Part shown: piece by piece, positions 35,582 to 43,340 of the stretch
Layout of the letters: every line of letters starts with the position of its first letter
Position numbering within the stretch: the stretch's first letter is position 1
NCBI RefSeq assembly: GCF_009674605.1
Contig: NZ_WKJO01000001.1
Location: 930,001 to 994,000 of the forward strand
Origin: Haloferax litoreum
Lineage (GTDB): Archaea; Halobacteriota; Halobacteria; Halobacteriales; Haloferacaceae
Length of the DNA stretch: 64,000 bases
Reading direction: 5' to 3'
Program-made: the position numbers and the translations under genes
Notes under the pieces: model-generated
Told to the model about the DNA's origin: nothing
What the model saw: only the letters and a program-made list of their open reading frames with translations
The model's database searches: none

Positions 35582-36780
35582 TGGCAGCGGAACTGCTCGA
35601 ATTCGGGTACCTGTTCGTCGTCCTCGCCGTCACGGGAGCGGTTGCGCTCCGACTCGGCCTCTCTGTCATCCCGCTGTACGTCGTCGGCGGCGTCGTCGTC
35701 GGCCCGTACGTCGCCGGCCGATTCGGTCTCCCGTACGTCGCCGACGGCGAAGTCGTGACGCTCCTCGCGGAACTCGGTATCGTGTTGCTGTTGTTCTTCC
35801 TCGGACTGGAGTTCAGCCTCGACAGACTCCGCGCCGCGCGCAGTAACATCGGCCGTGCGGGCGCGATAGACCTAGTGGTGAACCTCCCACTGGGCGTCGT
35901 CATCGGCCTCGCTCTCGGGTGGTCTGTCGTCGAGGCGTTCCTCCTCGGCGGCATCGTCTACATCTCGTCGTCCGCCATCGTGACGAAGACGCTCATCGAC
36001 CTCGGATGGATTGCCGACCCCGAATCCGAGCCGATTCTGGGGACGCTCGTCTTCGAGGACCTCGCTATCGCCGTCTACCTCGCCGCCGTCACCTCGCTCG
36101 TCCTCGGCGGCGAGGGCGGACTCGCCGCCATCGGACGCTCGCTCGCCATCGCGTTCGGCTTCCTCGGCCTCCTGTTGGTACTCGTCCAGTACGGCACACC
36201 GTTGTTCACCCGCGTCCTCGACGTGGAGAATCAAGAGGCGTTCGTCCTGCGCGCACTCGCCGTCGTCGTCCCCGTCGCCGGGGCGGCGCTGGCACTCGGC
36301 GTGAGCGAGGCGGTTGCCGCCTTCTTCGTCGGCATGGGCTTTTCGACGAGTGGGCACCGTGAGACCATCGAGCGGCGGTTGACGTCCGTCCGCGACGTGT
36401 TCGCGGCGATATTCTTCTTCTGGATTGGCCTCGGCACGGACCCGACGTTGCTGGCGGCGGTTGTCGTTCCACTCGTAGTGGCCGTGGTGTTGACGACGCC
36501 CGCGAAAGTCGTCTCGGGCTATCTCGGGGGGCGCGTCTACGACCTCTCGACGCACCGGTCGCTCCGTGTCGGCGTCGGCATGGTCCCGCGCGGCGAGTTC
36601 TCGCTTGTCATCGCGGCGCTGGCGGCGTCGGGGTCGACACAGGTGATGCGCGAGGCCATCCCGGCGTTCGCCGTCGGCTACGTGCTCGTCATGAGCGCCC
36701 TCGGAACGGTGTTGATGCAGCGGTCTGACCTCGTCGAACGACTGGTCTTCCGCGGTGGGTCGGCGAAGGCGGACTCCTGA
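35581..36780 (+). CDS. Monovalent cation:proton antiporter (CPA2, KhtU/KefB-like)
   Basis: A 399-residue membrane antiporter with about twelve spans. LFFLGLEFSLDRLR (cation-binding segment), VYISSSAIVTKTLIDLG and VGMVPRGEFSLVIAALAA are CPA2 marks. It lacks a fused RCK domain; this is supplied by the upstream gene, the KhtTU arrangement. In high-salt archaea it likely sets K+ and pH balance. Confidence 0.92.
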   Translation: MAAELLEFGYLFVVLAVTGAVALRLGLSVIPLYVVGGVVVGPYVAGRFGLPYVADGEVVTLLAELGIVLLLFFLGLEFSLDRLRAARSNIGRAGAIDLVVNLPLGVVIGLALGWSVVEAFLLGGIVYISSSAIVTKTLIDLGWIADPESEPILGTLVFEDLAIAVYLAAVTSLVLGGEGGLAAIGRSLAIAFGFLGLLLVLVQYGTPLFTRVLDVENQEAFVLRALAVVVPVAGAALALGVSEAVAAFFVGMGFSTSGHRETIERRLTSVRDVFAAIFFFWIGLGTDPTLLAAVVVPLVVAVVLTTPAKVVSGYLGGRVYDLSTHRSLRVGVGMVPRGEFSLVIAALAASGSTQVMREAIPAFAVGYVLVMSALGTVLMQRSDLVERLVFRGGSAKADS

Positions 36781-36852
36781 CCGAGAGGGAGACATCCGAC
36801 CAGACGGCCACAGAATACGTTTCGAACGCGTGACTCACGGCCTGACGCACCC

Positions 36853-36969
36853 ATGACACTCATCGAATGGCTCGCCATCGGCCTCGTCGTGCTCGTCGTC
36901 CTCGCACTCGTGGTCGCGCTGTTCGACGAAGAACTCCTCTTGGAACTCGCCGTCGAGGTGCTCGACTGA
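36853..36969 (+). CDS. Single-span 38-residue membrane peptide
   Basis: MTLIEWLAIGLVVLVVLALV opens a 38-codon gene, followed by VALFDEELLLELAVEVLD. One hydrophobic span (residues 6-23) is followed by an acidic amphipathic tail. Codon use is GC-rich at third positions. A TATA-like AATACG lies about 40 nt upstream (36812-36822). It is 72 nt from the antiporter and may be an accessory small membrane protein. Confidence 0.6.
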   Translation: MTLIEWLAIGLVVLVVLALVVALFDEELLLELAVEVLD

Positions 36970-36988
36970 GGCGAAGGTTGCGTCCCCG

Positions 36989-37000
36989 AAAGAATTTAAT
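36989..37000 (+). promoter_or_regulatory. Promoter of the putative arginine leader
   Basis: AAAGAATTTAAT is a TATA-like box 40 nt from the leader ATG at 37029. The same AAAGAATTTA decamer recurs at 37206 before argG, 38 nt from that ATG. So leader and argG each have a near-identical promoter core at nearly the same distance. Confidence 0.5.
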
Positions 37001-37028
37001 AGGGACGATGTTGTAGGGTCTCACAACC

Positions 37029-37115
37029 ATGGCGACTCGCAGCACCTTCGCCACTTTTGCCCCGCTGCGAGCCGCTGCTGTCCGACGACGACGACCGGCC
37101 CCTCAGGGCCAGTAA
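37029..37115 (+). CDS. Putative arginine-sensing leader peptide, 28 codons
   Basis: An open frame from ATG 37029 to TAA 37113-37115 encodes 28 residues with six arginines, including four CGA codons in a row (37083-37094) preceded by GCC GCT GCT GTC. Immediately after the run, GGCCC (37097-37101) and GGGCC (37106-37110) form a hairpin around CTCA that overlaps the last codons. A U-rich stretch CAGTTTTCTT follows at 37153-37162. The frame precedes argG and the whole Arg cluster and has its own TATA box. The arrangement resembles bacterial amino-acid attenuators; function here is inference. Confidence 0.45.
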   Translation: MATRSTFATFAPLRAAAVRRRRPAPQGQ

Positions 37116-37163
37116 TATCATATCCTTCGGGACACGTCGAAATTGCTAATCTACAGTTTTCTT

Positions 37164-37216
37164 GCCTATAGGCATCTCTACCACTTAATTTCACAAATTG
37201 AATGCAAAGAATTTAT
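37164..37216 (+). promoter_or_regulatory. argG promoter with upstream palindrome
   Basis: GCCTATAGGC (37164-37173) is a perfect 10-bp palindrome. The TATA-like box AATTTATTTAG ends near 37220, about 25 nt before the argG ATG at 37244, so argG is likely leaderless from this promoter. A repressor on the palindrome, or readthrough from the upstream leader transcript, could both regulate the cluster. Confidence 0.45.
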
Positions 37217-37243
37217 TTAGTTACTCCTTCCACAGTCAGGTAC

Positions 37244-38464
37244 ATGAAGAAAGTCGCACTCGCGTTCTCCGGCGGACTGGACACCACAGTCTGCGTCCCA
37301 ATCCTCGAAGAAGAATACGGCTACGACGAAGTCATCGGCGTCACCGTCGACGTCGGTCAGCCCGAAGAAGAGTTCGACGAGGCCTACGAGACGGCCGAGG
37401 CACTCGGACTCGAACACTACGTCATCGACGCGAAAGACGAGTTCGCACAACTCTGTCTCGACTCGGTGACCGCCAACGCGGACTATCAGGGCTATCCGCT
37501 CGGGACAGCGCTCGCACGCCCGGTCATCGCTAACGCCATCCTCGACCTCGCACAAGAAGAGGGCTGTGACGGCATCGCCCACGGGTGTACGGGCAAAGGC
37601 AACGACCAACTCCGCTTCGAAGCGGTCTGGCGCGCCTCCGACCTCGAAGTCATCGCCCCCGTCCGCGAGATGGGCATGACCCGCGAGTGGGAAATCGAGT
37701 ACGCCGCCGAGAAAGACCTGCCCGTACAGGGCGGCAACGAGGGCGTCTGGTCCATCGACACGAACCTCTGGAGCCGTTCCATCGAGGGTGGCAACCTCGA
37801 AGACCCCGGCTACGTCCCGCCGGAAGACATCTACGAGTGGACCGACCAGCCCTCGGGTGAGACGGAACTCATCGAGATTACGTTCGAAGACGGCTACCCC
37901 ATCGCCATCGACGGCGAGGAGATGGAGGCCCTCGAACTCATCTCGTACCTCAACGAGAAGGCCGGTTCCTACGGCGTCGGCCGCACGGACATGATGGAAG
38001 ACCGCATGCTCGGCCTGAAGGTGCGCGAGAACTACGAGCACCCGGCCGCGACGACGCTCCTCAACGCCCACAAGGCGCTCGAAGGCCTCGTCCTCACGAA
38101 AGAAGAGCGTGACTTCAAGGCCACAGTCGACAACGAGTGGTCCCAGAAGGCCTACGAAGGCCTCATCGACGCCCCCCTCGTCGGGGCGCTGGAAGCCTTC
38201 CTCGAAAAGACCCAAGAGCGCGTCACGGGCACCGTGACCATCAAGTTCGAGGGCGGACAGGCCCGCCCGGTCGGCCGCGAATCCGAGTACGCCGCGTACT
38301 CCGAGTCCGCCGCCTCCTTCAACACGGAGACGGTCGACGGCATCGAGCAGGCCGACGCCACGGGCGTCGCCAAGTACCACGGCTTCCAGGCGCGTCTCGC
38401 CAACCAGAACGCGAAGACGAAGCAGAAGCCCGAACTGGCCGCAGACGGCGGCAGCGACGAGTAA
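37244..38464 (+). CDS. argG: Argininosuccinate synthase
   Basis: A 406-residue ligase that joins citrulline and aspartate using ATP. The N-terminal ATP loop is KKVALAFSGGLDTTVCVPIL; GCTGKGNDQLRFE and NEGVWSIDTNLWSRSIEGG are signature blocks. ATG 37244 is preferred because the ATP loop starts within a few residues and a TATA box precedes it; the frame upstream to 37202 is AT-rich promoter. argH follows after 1 nt. Confidence 0.97.
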   Translation: MKKVALAFSGGLDTTVCVPILEEEYGYDEVIGVTVDVGQPEEEFDEAYETAEALGLEHYVIDAKDEFAQLCLDSVTANADYQGYPLGTALARPVIANAILDLAQEEGCDGIAHGCTGKGNDQLRFEAVWRASDLEVIAPVREMGMTREWEIEYAAEKDLPVQGGNEGVWSIDTNLWSRSIEGGNLEDPGYVPPEDIYEWTDQPSGETELIEITFEDGYPIAIDGEEMEALELISYLNEKAGSYGVGRTDMMEDRMLGLKVRENYEHPAATTLLNAHKALEGLVLTKEERDFKATVDNEWSQKAYEGLIDAPLVGALEAFLEKTQERVTGTVTIKFEGGQARPVGRESEYAAYSESAASFNTETVDGIEQADATGVAKYHGFQARLANQNAKTKQKPELAADGGSDE

Positions 38465-38465
38465 G

Positions 38466-39932
38466 ATGACAGGCGAGGACGGTGACTCCGAGGGCGTCAT
38501 TCGCCGGGACCGCTTCAGCGGCGGCCCCGCCCGCGGGTTCATGTCGAGCCTCGCGGCCGACGAACGCATCTTCGAGGCCGACCTCGCCGTCGACCGGGCG
38601 CACGTCGTGATGCTCGCGGCACAGGACATCATCGAGTCCGACGTCGCCGCCGACATCCTCGCCGCACTGGATGAGGTAGAAGCAGCGGGTCACGACGCAC
38701 TGTCCGGCGGCGAAGACGTTCACGAAGCCATCGAGGCCGCCGTCATCGATATCGTCGGCCCCGACGGCGGGAAGATGCACACCGCACGCTCGCGCAACGA
38801 CGAGGTTGCCACGTGCATCCGCTACCGTCTTCGCGACGACGTGCTGGACGCCCTCGACGCCGCACTCGCACTCCGCGAGTCACTCGTCGAGACGGCGAGT
38901 GAGCACACCGAGACGGTGATGCCCGGCTACACGCACCTGCAACCCGCCCAACCGACGACGGTTGCGCACTTCCTGCTCTCGTACGAACGGGCGGTCGCCC
39001 GCGACTGCGCCCGCCTCATGTGCGCGTACGAGCGTCTCAATCAGTCTCCCCTCGGGTCGGCCGCCTTCGCGGGCACGCCCTTCGACGTGAACCGCGAACT
39101 CGTTTCCGACCTGCTCGGGTTCGACAGCGTGATGGAGAACTCGATGGACGCCTCGGCGACCCGCGACTTCCTCGCGGAGACCCTGTCGGCGCTCACGACG
39201 CACGCAATCACGCTCTCGGGACTCGCCGAAGACCTCGTCATCTTCTCGAACAAGGGCTTCGTCGAACTCTCGGACGATTACTCTTCGACGTCGTCTATCA
39301 TGCCGCAGAAGAAGAACCCCGACACGATGGAACTCGTCCGTGCCGTCGCGGGCGACGCCGTCGGGGAACTCACCGGCCTGATGACGACGCTGAAGGGACT
39401 GCCGCGCGCGTACAACCGCGACTTACAACGCGCGCACAAGCACGCCTTCCGCGCCGTCGACGACGTGTCCGAAGCGGCCGCCGTGGCCGCCGGTGCCGTC
39501 GCCTCGGCGACGTGGCCCGAAGACGAACTCGCCGCGGCCGCCGGAGACGGGTTCTCGACGGCGACGGGCGTCGCAGACCTGCTGGCGATGGCCGGCCTGC
39601 CGTTCCGCACGGCCCACGAAGTGGTCGCAGAGGCGGCCGCTCGGTCCTCGGGAACGCCCGACGTGGCAACACTTGACGCCGTCGCTACGGACGTATTAGG
39701 TGAGTCTCTCTTTACGCACGTGACAGCAGACGCCGTCGAAGCCGCGCTCGACCCGACCGAGAGCGTGGCGAGTCGCGATTCCGTCGGTGGGCCCGCGCCC
39801 GCCGCCGTGGAGGCGACCCTCTCGACGGCGCGTGACGACCTGTCGGCAGACGCCGCGGCAGTCGCGGACGCCCGCGACACACTTACCGCCGCTGCCGACG
39901 AACTCGACGAAGAGGTTTCGAGCTATGTCTGA
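38466..39932 (+). CDS. argH: Argininosuccinate lyase
   Basis: A 488-residue lyase of the fumarase/aspartase superfamily releasing arginine and fumarate. The signature SSIMPQKKNPDTMELVRA is intact, with HTARSRNDEVAT and GYTHLQPAQPTT as the other two conserved regions. The start is 1 nt after argG. Its end overlaps an Arg/Pro-rich open frame by 8 nt. Confidence 0.97.
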   Translation: MTGEDGDSEGVIRRDRFSGGPARGFMSSLAADERIFEADLAVDRAHVVMLAAQDIIESDVAADILAALDEVEAAGHDALSGGEDVHEAIEAAVIDIVGPDGGKMHTARSRNDEVATCIRYRLRDDVLDALDAALALRESLVETASEHTETVMPGYTHLQPAQPTTVAHFLLSYERAVARDCARLMCAYERLNQSPLGSAAFAGTPFDVNRELVSDLLGFDSVMENSMDASATRDFLAETLSALTTHAITLSGLAEDLVIFSNKGFVELSDDYSSTSSIMPQKKNPDTMELVRAVAGDAVGELTGLMTTLKGLPRAYNRDLQRAHKHAFRAVDDVSEAAAVAAGAVASATWPEDELAAAAGDGFSTATGVADLLAMAGLPFRTAHEVVAEAAARSSGTPDVATLDAVATDVLGESLFTHVTADAVEAALDPTESVASRDSVGGPAPAAVEATLSTARDDLSADAAAVADARDTLTAAADELDEEVSSYV

Positions 39933-40173
39933 GGTATCCACCCCCGTCGCTGGCCTGCCGCGACCGCCGCGAGCGGTTGCGCCGCGACCACCGCGACGAC
40001 CGGTCTCGGTTCCGCGACGGCCCCGACCGGAACCGCGACCACGACCACGCCCGACGGCGGGGACGGCCCGACCGGTTCCGCGACCGGTTCCGTCCCCGGT
40101 GTTGGGTGAGGGTGGCAACCGAGCCCGACACGTTGTTCGACCGACCACCTCGGTCGGCCGATTCTCCCGATAA
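39925..40173 (+). CDS. Arg/Pro-rich open frame between argH and lysW
   Basis: From an ATG at 39925, eight bases before the end of argH, an 82-codon frame runs to 40173. It holds 18 arginines and about as many prolines (for example VPRRPRPEPRPRPRP). A second frame through the same DNA is also Arg-rich (Arg/Asp), because the DNA is a degenerate repeat of GACCGCGACC units. CGGTTCC/GGAACCG and the tandem GACCGGTTCCGC copies allow strong hairpins. It may be a translated Arg-rich leader in front of lysW, or only low-complexity spacer. Confidence 0.35.
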   Translation: MSEVSTPVAGLPRPPRAVAPRPPRRPVSVPRRPRPEPRPRPRPTAGTARPVPRPVPSPVLGEGGNRARHVVRPTTSVGRFSR

Positions 40174-40223
40174 CCGCCGAGAGATACTTCTTTACGCTGT
40201 TTTTTGCTTCGTAATTTTCGACG

Positions 40224-40234
40224 GATTTAATACC
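40224..40234 (+). promoter_or_regulatory. lysW promoter
   Basis: GATTTAATACC is a TATA-like box ending about 25 nt before the lysW ATG at 40259, so lysW probably starts a leaderless mRNA of its own. The preceding T runs at about 40198-40206 and 40214-40217 (TTTTTT and TTTT) could end the argGH transcript. Confidence 0.6.
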
Positions 40235-40258
40235 ATCCGTGGTCCAGCCAAGGATGTA

Positions 40259-40438
40259 ATGAGCGACACCATCACTGCGGAAGACCCGCTGAGCGGAGAA
40301 GAAATCGAGCTGCCGTCCGACGTCGAGGTCGGCGAGATTATCGACAGCCCCGCCACAGGCGCGGAGCTGGAAGTCGTCTCGCTCGACCCCGTGATTTTGG
40401 AAGAGGCACCTGAACTCGAAGAGGACTGGGGAGAGTAA
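40259..40438 (+). CDS. lysW: Amino-group carrier protein LysW (zinc-site-less variant)
   Basis: A 59-residue acidic carrier. Its C-terminus EAPELEEDWGE ends in the invariant EDWGE whose last Glu carries the growing amino acid through an isopeptide bond. GAELEVVSLDPVIL matches the core of Thermus LysW. In that protein two CxxC knuckles hold zinc; here the aligned spots read DPLSG and DSPATG, and there is no cysteine at all. Fold stability presumably comes from acidic residues and salt. It is followed after 2 nt by argX. Confidence 0.93.
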   Translation: MSDTITAEDPLSGEEIELPSDVEVGEIIDSPATGAELEVVSLDPVILEEAPELEEDWGE

Positions 40439-40440
40439 GC

Positions 40441-41316
40441 GTGCATATTGGACTGCTCTACTCCCGGATTCGCCGCGACGAGAAGTTGCTCCTCAACGAG
40501 CTTCGTGAGCGCGGCCACGAGGTGACGAAGATAGACGTTCGGAAAGAGCAGTTCGACCTCTCTGAGCCGCCGGAAGCGTTCGACGGCCTCGACATCGTGG
40601 TCGACCGCTGTCTGGCGACGAGCAGGAGCCTCTACATCACGCGCTTCCTGCAATCGTACGGCATCCCCGTCGTCAACTCCCACGAGACGGCCGACATCTG
40701 CGCCGACAAGGCGAAGAACAGTCTCGCCCTCGCGGACGCGGGTGTGCCCACGCCGAACACGAAAGTGGCGTTCACCGTCGAATCGGCGATGGACATCGTC
40801 GAGGAGTTCGGCTACCCCTGCGTCCTCAAGCCCGTCGTCGGGTCGTGGGGTCGCCTGATGGCCAAAATCGACTCCGAGGCGGCCGCCGAAGCCATCCTCG
40901 AACACAAGGCCACGCTCGGGAACTACGAGCACAAGGTGTTCTACATTCAGGAGTTCGTCGAGAAACCGGGCCGCGACATCCGCGTCCTCGCCGTCGACGG
41001 CGAACCCATCGCCGCGATGACTCGCTCGTCGGACCACTGGCTCACCAACGCCGCGAAGGGTGCCGACGCCGAGGCGTTCGAACTCGACGCCCGCGCGAAA
41101 GAACTCGTGAAGCAGGCGTCCGACGCAGTCGGCGGCGGCCTGCTCGGCGTGGACCTCATGGAAACTGGTGATGACTACACCGTCCACGAGGTCAACCACA
41201 CTGTCGAGTTCAAGGCGCTCAACGACGCCGTGGACGTGGACGTTCCCGCGAAGGTCGTCGATTGGCTGGAGGCGAAAGTCGACAGCGAAAAGACGCTCGC
41301 GGAGGTTTCGGCGTGA
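40441..41316 (+). CDS. argX: Glutamate--LysW ligase ArgX (RimK/LysX family ATP-grasp)
   Basis: A 291-residue ATP-grasp ligase that attaches glutamate (or alpha-aminoadipate) to the LysW C-terminus. The start HIGLLYSRIRRDEKLLLNEL, then KPVVGSWGRLMAKI, YIQEFVEKPGRDIRVLAVDG and VNHTVEFKAL with the Mg-binding Glu and Asn, are LysX/ArgX blocks. The start is GTG at 40441; its stop overlaps the GTG of argC. With no lysine-specific genes nearby, the arginine role is favoured; dual use is possible. Confidence 0.93.
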   Translation: MHIGLLYSRIRRDEKLLLNELRERGHEVTKIDVRKEQFDLSEPPEAFDGLDIVVDRCLATSRSLYITRFLQSYGIPVVNSHETADICADKAKNSLALADAGVPTPNTKVAFTVESAMDIVEEFGYPCVLKPVVGSWGRLMAKIDSEAAAEAILEHKATLGNYEHKVFYIQEFVEKPGRDIRVLAVDGEPIAAMTRSSDHWLTNAAKGADAEAFELDARAKELVKQASDAVGGGLLGVDLMETGDDYTVHEVNHTVEFKALNDAVDVDVPAKVVDWLEAKVDSEKTLAEVSA

Positions 41317-42356
41317 GCGAGGCACTCACTGCGGGCGTCGTCGGTGGCTCTGGGTTCACCGGCGGCGAACTGCTCCGCCTCCTCGACGGCCACCCGAACT
41401 TCGAGATTGCACAGGCCACGAGTCGCTCCTACGAGCGCAAGACCGTCGGCCACGTCCACCCGAACCTTCGTCACCTCGACCTGCGCTTTACGTCTCCGGA
41501 GGACCTCGAATCCGTGGACGTACTGTTCACGGCGACACCTCACGGTGTCTCGATGGAACACATCGACGCGTTCCAAGACGCCGCCGACACCGTCGTCGAC
41601 CTCTCCGCCGATTTCCGTCTCTCCGAAGAAGCACAGTATGACGAGTGGTACGACGGGCACATCTGCCCCGAGTACCTCGACAAATCGGAGTACGCACTTC
41701 CCGAACTGAACCGCGAGAACCTCCCCGGTGCGGACCTCATCGCGGCGGGCGGGTGTAACGCGACGGCGACGATTCTCGGGCTGAAACCGCTCTTCGACGC
41801 CGACATCCTCTCCGGCGACGAGCAAGTCGTCGTCGACGTGAAAGTCGGGTCGTCCGAGGGCGGCGCGGGCGCGAGCAAAGCATCCTCACACGCCGAACGC
41901 TCGGGTATCGTTCGTCCCTACGCACCGACCGGCCACCGTCACGAGGCCGAAATCGAGGAGTACCTCGGCGTCTCTGTCTCCTTTACCGTCCACGCGGTGG
42001 ACATGGTCCGCGGTGCGGCGGCGACCTGTCACGTCTTCCCCGACGGACCAGTGTCGAAAGGCGACATGTGGAAGGCCTACAGAGGTAGCTACGGCGACGA
42101 ACCCTTCATGCGCACCGTCGCCGGCGGTGGTGGCGTCTATCGCTACCCCGAACCGAAGTCCGTCGCGGGCACCAACTTCGGCGAAGTCGGGTTCGAAATC
42201 GACCCCGCGAACCGACGCCTCGTCGTCTTCTCGGCCATCGACAACATGATGAAAGGCTCCGCCGGGCAGGCGGTCCACGCCGCCAACATCGCACTCGACT
42301 TAGAGGAGACTGCCGGCCTCGACTTCACCGGCTTCCACCCAATCGGCTCACCCTGA
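41313..42356 (+). CDS. argC: [LysW]-glutamyl-phosphate reductase
   Basis: A 347-residue NADPH-dependent reductase. The Rossmann motif is TAGVVGGSGFTGGELLRLL and the catalytic Cys lies in AAGGCNATATILGLKP. VGSSEGGAGASKASSHAE and the C-terminal NMMKGSAGQAVH are ArgC/LysY signatures. The start GTG 41313 overlaps the argX stop; the frame stays open upstream but inside argX. Confidence 0.95.
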   Translation: MSEALTAGVVGGSGFTGGELLRLLDGHPNFEIAQATSRSYERKTVGHVHPNLRHLDLRFTSPEDLESVDVLFTATPHGVSMEHIDAFQDAADTVVDLSADFRLSEEAQYDEWYDGHICPEYLDKSEYALPELNRENLPGADLIAAGGCNATATILGLKPLFDADILSGDEQVVVDVKVGSSEGGAGASKASSHAERSGIVRPYAPTGHRHEAEIEEYLGVSVSFTVHAVDMVRGAAATCHVFPDGPVSKGDMWKAYRGSYGDEPFMRTVAGGGGVYRYPEPKSVAGTNFGEVGFEIDPANRRLVVFSAIDNMMKGSAGQAVHAANIALDLEETAGLDFTGFHPIGSP

Positions 42357-42410
42357 GCGCACCGTCCCCGAACACATCACTCCCAGACTGACCACCGTAC
42401 CACTTCGACT

Positions 42411-43340
42411 ATGACAGGATACACACGCGAGGAACTGCTCGCGGCACACGAACAGCTCGTCGACAACGAGGCGAACCTCATCGCAGATGGGGGGAAAGAA
42501 CCACCGGTCGTCGTCAAGATTGGCGGCGCGAAAGCCGTCGACCCGGAGGGTGCCGTCGCAGACGTGGCGCACCTCGTCGCAAACGGCACCGACGTCGTCG
42601 TCGTCCACGGCGGGTCGACCGCCGTCGACGAGACGCTCGAAGAACTCGGCGAGGAACCCACCTACGTCGAGTCGCCCTCGGGCGTGACCGGCCGCTTCAC
42701 CGACGAGCGCACCATGGAGGTGTTCTCGATGGTGATGCCCGGCAAACTCAACACCGACCTGACGGCGCTGTTCCGCGAGGCGGGGGTCGACGCGCTGGGC
42801 CTCTCCGGCGTCGACGGCGGCCTCCTCACCGGCCCGCGCAAGTCGGCGGTTCGCGTCGTCGAAGATGGGAAGAAGAAAATCAAGCGCGGCGACCACTCCG
42901 GGAAGATTACCTCGGTCAACGCGCCGCTCCTCGAAACGCTCCTCGACGGCGGCTACACGCCTATCGTGACCGTCCCGATGCTCGCCGACGACGGCGTCCC
43001 GGTCAACGCGGACGCCGACCGTGCGGCAGCAGCAGTCGCCGGCGCACTCGGTGCGAGACTCGTCGTCCTCACCGACGTGAAGGGCGTCTACGCCGACCCC
43101 GACGACGAATCGACGCTCATCGAGACGGCCGACACGCCCGAGGAGTTCGAAGCACTCGAAGCGGCCGCAGAAGGCTTCATGACGAAGAAAGTCATGGCCG
43201 CGAAGGAGGCGCTCGACGGCGGGGCCGCGGAGGTCATCGTCTCGGACGCGAACCTGAACGACCCCATCGTGACGGCGCTCAACGGCGGCGGAACGCACGT
43301 GACGCCCGGTGCACTGGTCGAAGCGACGGAGGCTGAATGA
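42411..43340 (+). CDS. argB: [LysW]-glutamate kinase
   Basis: A 309-residue amino-acid kinase that phosphorylates the gamma-carboxyl of LysW-bound glutamate. VVVKIGGAKAVDPEG is the ATP-binding start, DVVVVHGGSTAVDETLEELG the substrate region, and PVNADADRAAAAVAGALGA the nucleotide region. The N-terminal 35 residues are an extra acidic helix before the first strand, common in haloarchaea. A 54-nt gap to argC has no evident promoter. Confidence 0.94.
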   Translation: MTGYTREELLAAHEQLVDNEANLIADGGKEPPVVVKIGGAKAVDPEGAVADVAHLVANGTDVVVVHGGSTAVDETLEELGEEPTYVESPSGVTGRFTDERTMEVFSMVMPGKLNTDLTALFREAGVDALGLSGVDGGLLTGPRKSAVRVVEDGKKKIKRGDHSGKITSVNAPLLETLLDGGYTPIVTVPMLADDGVPVNADADRAAAAVAGALGARLVVLTDVKGVYADPDDESTLIETADTPEEFEALEAAAEGFMTKKVMAAKEALDGGAAEVIVSDANLNDPIVTALNGGGTHVTPGALVEATEAE

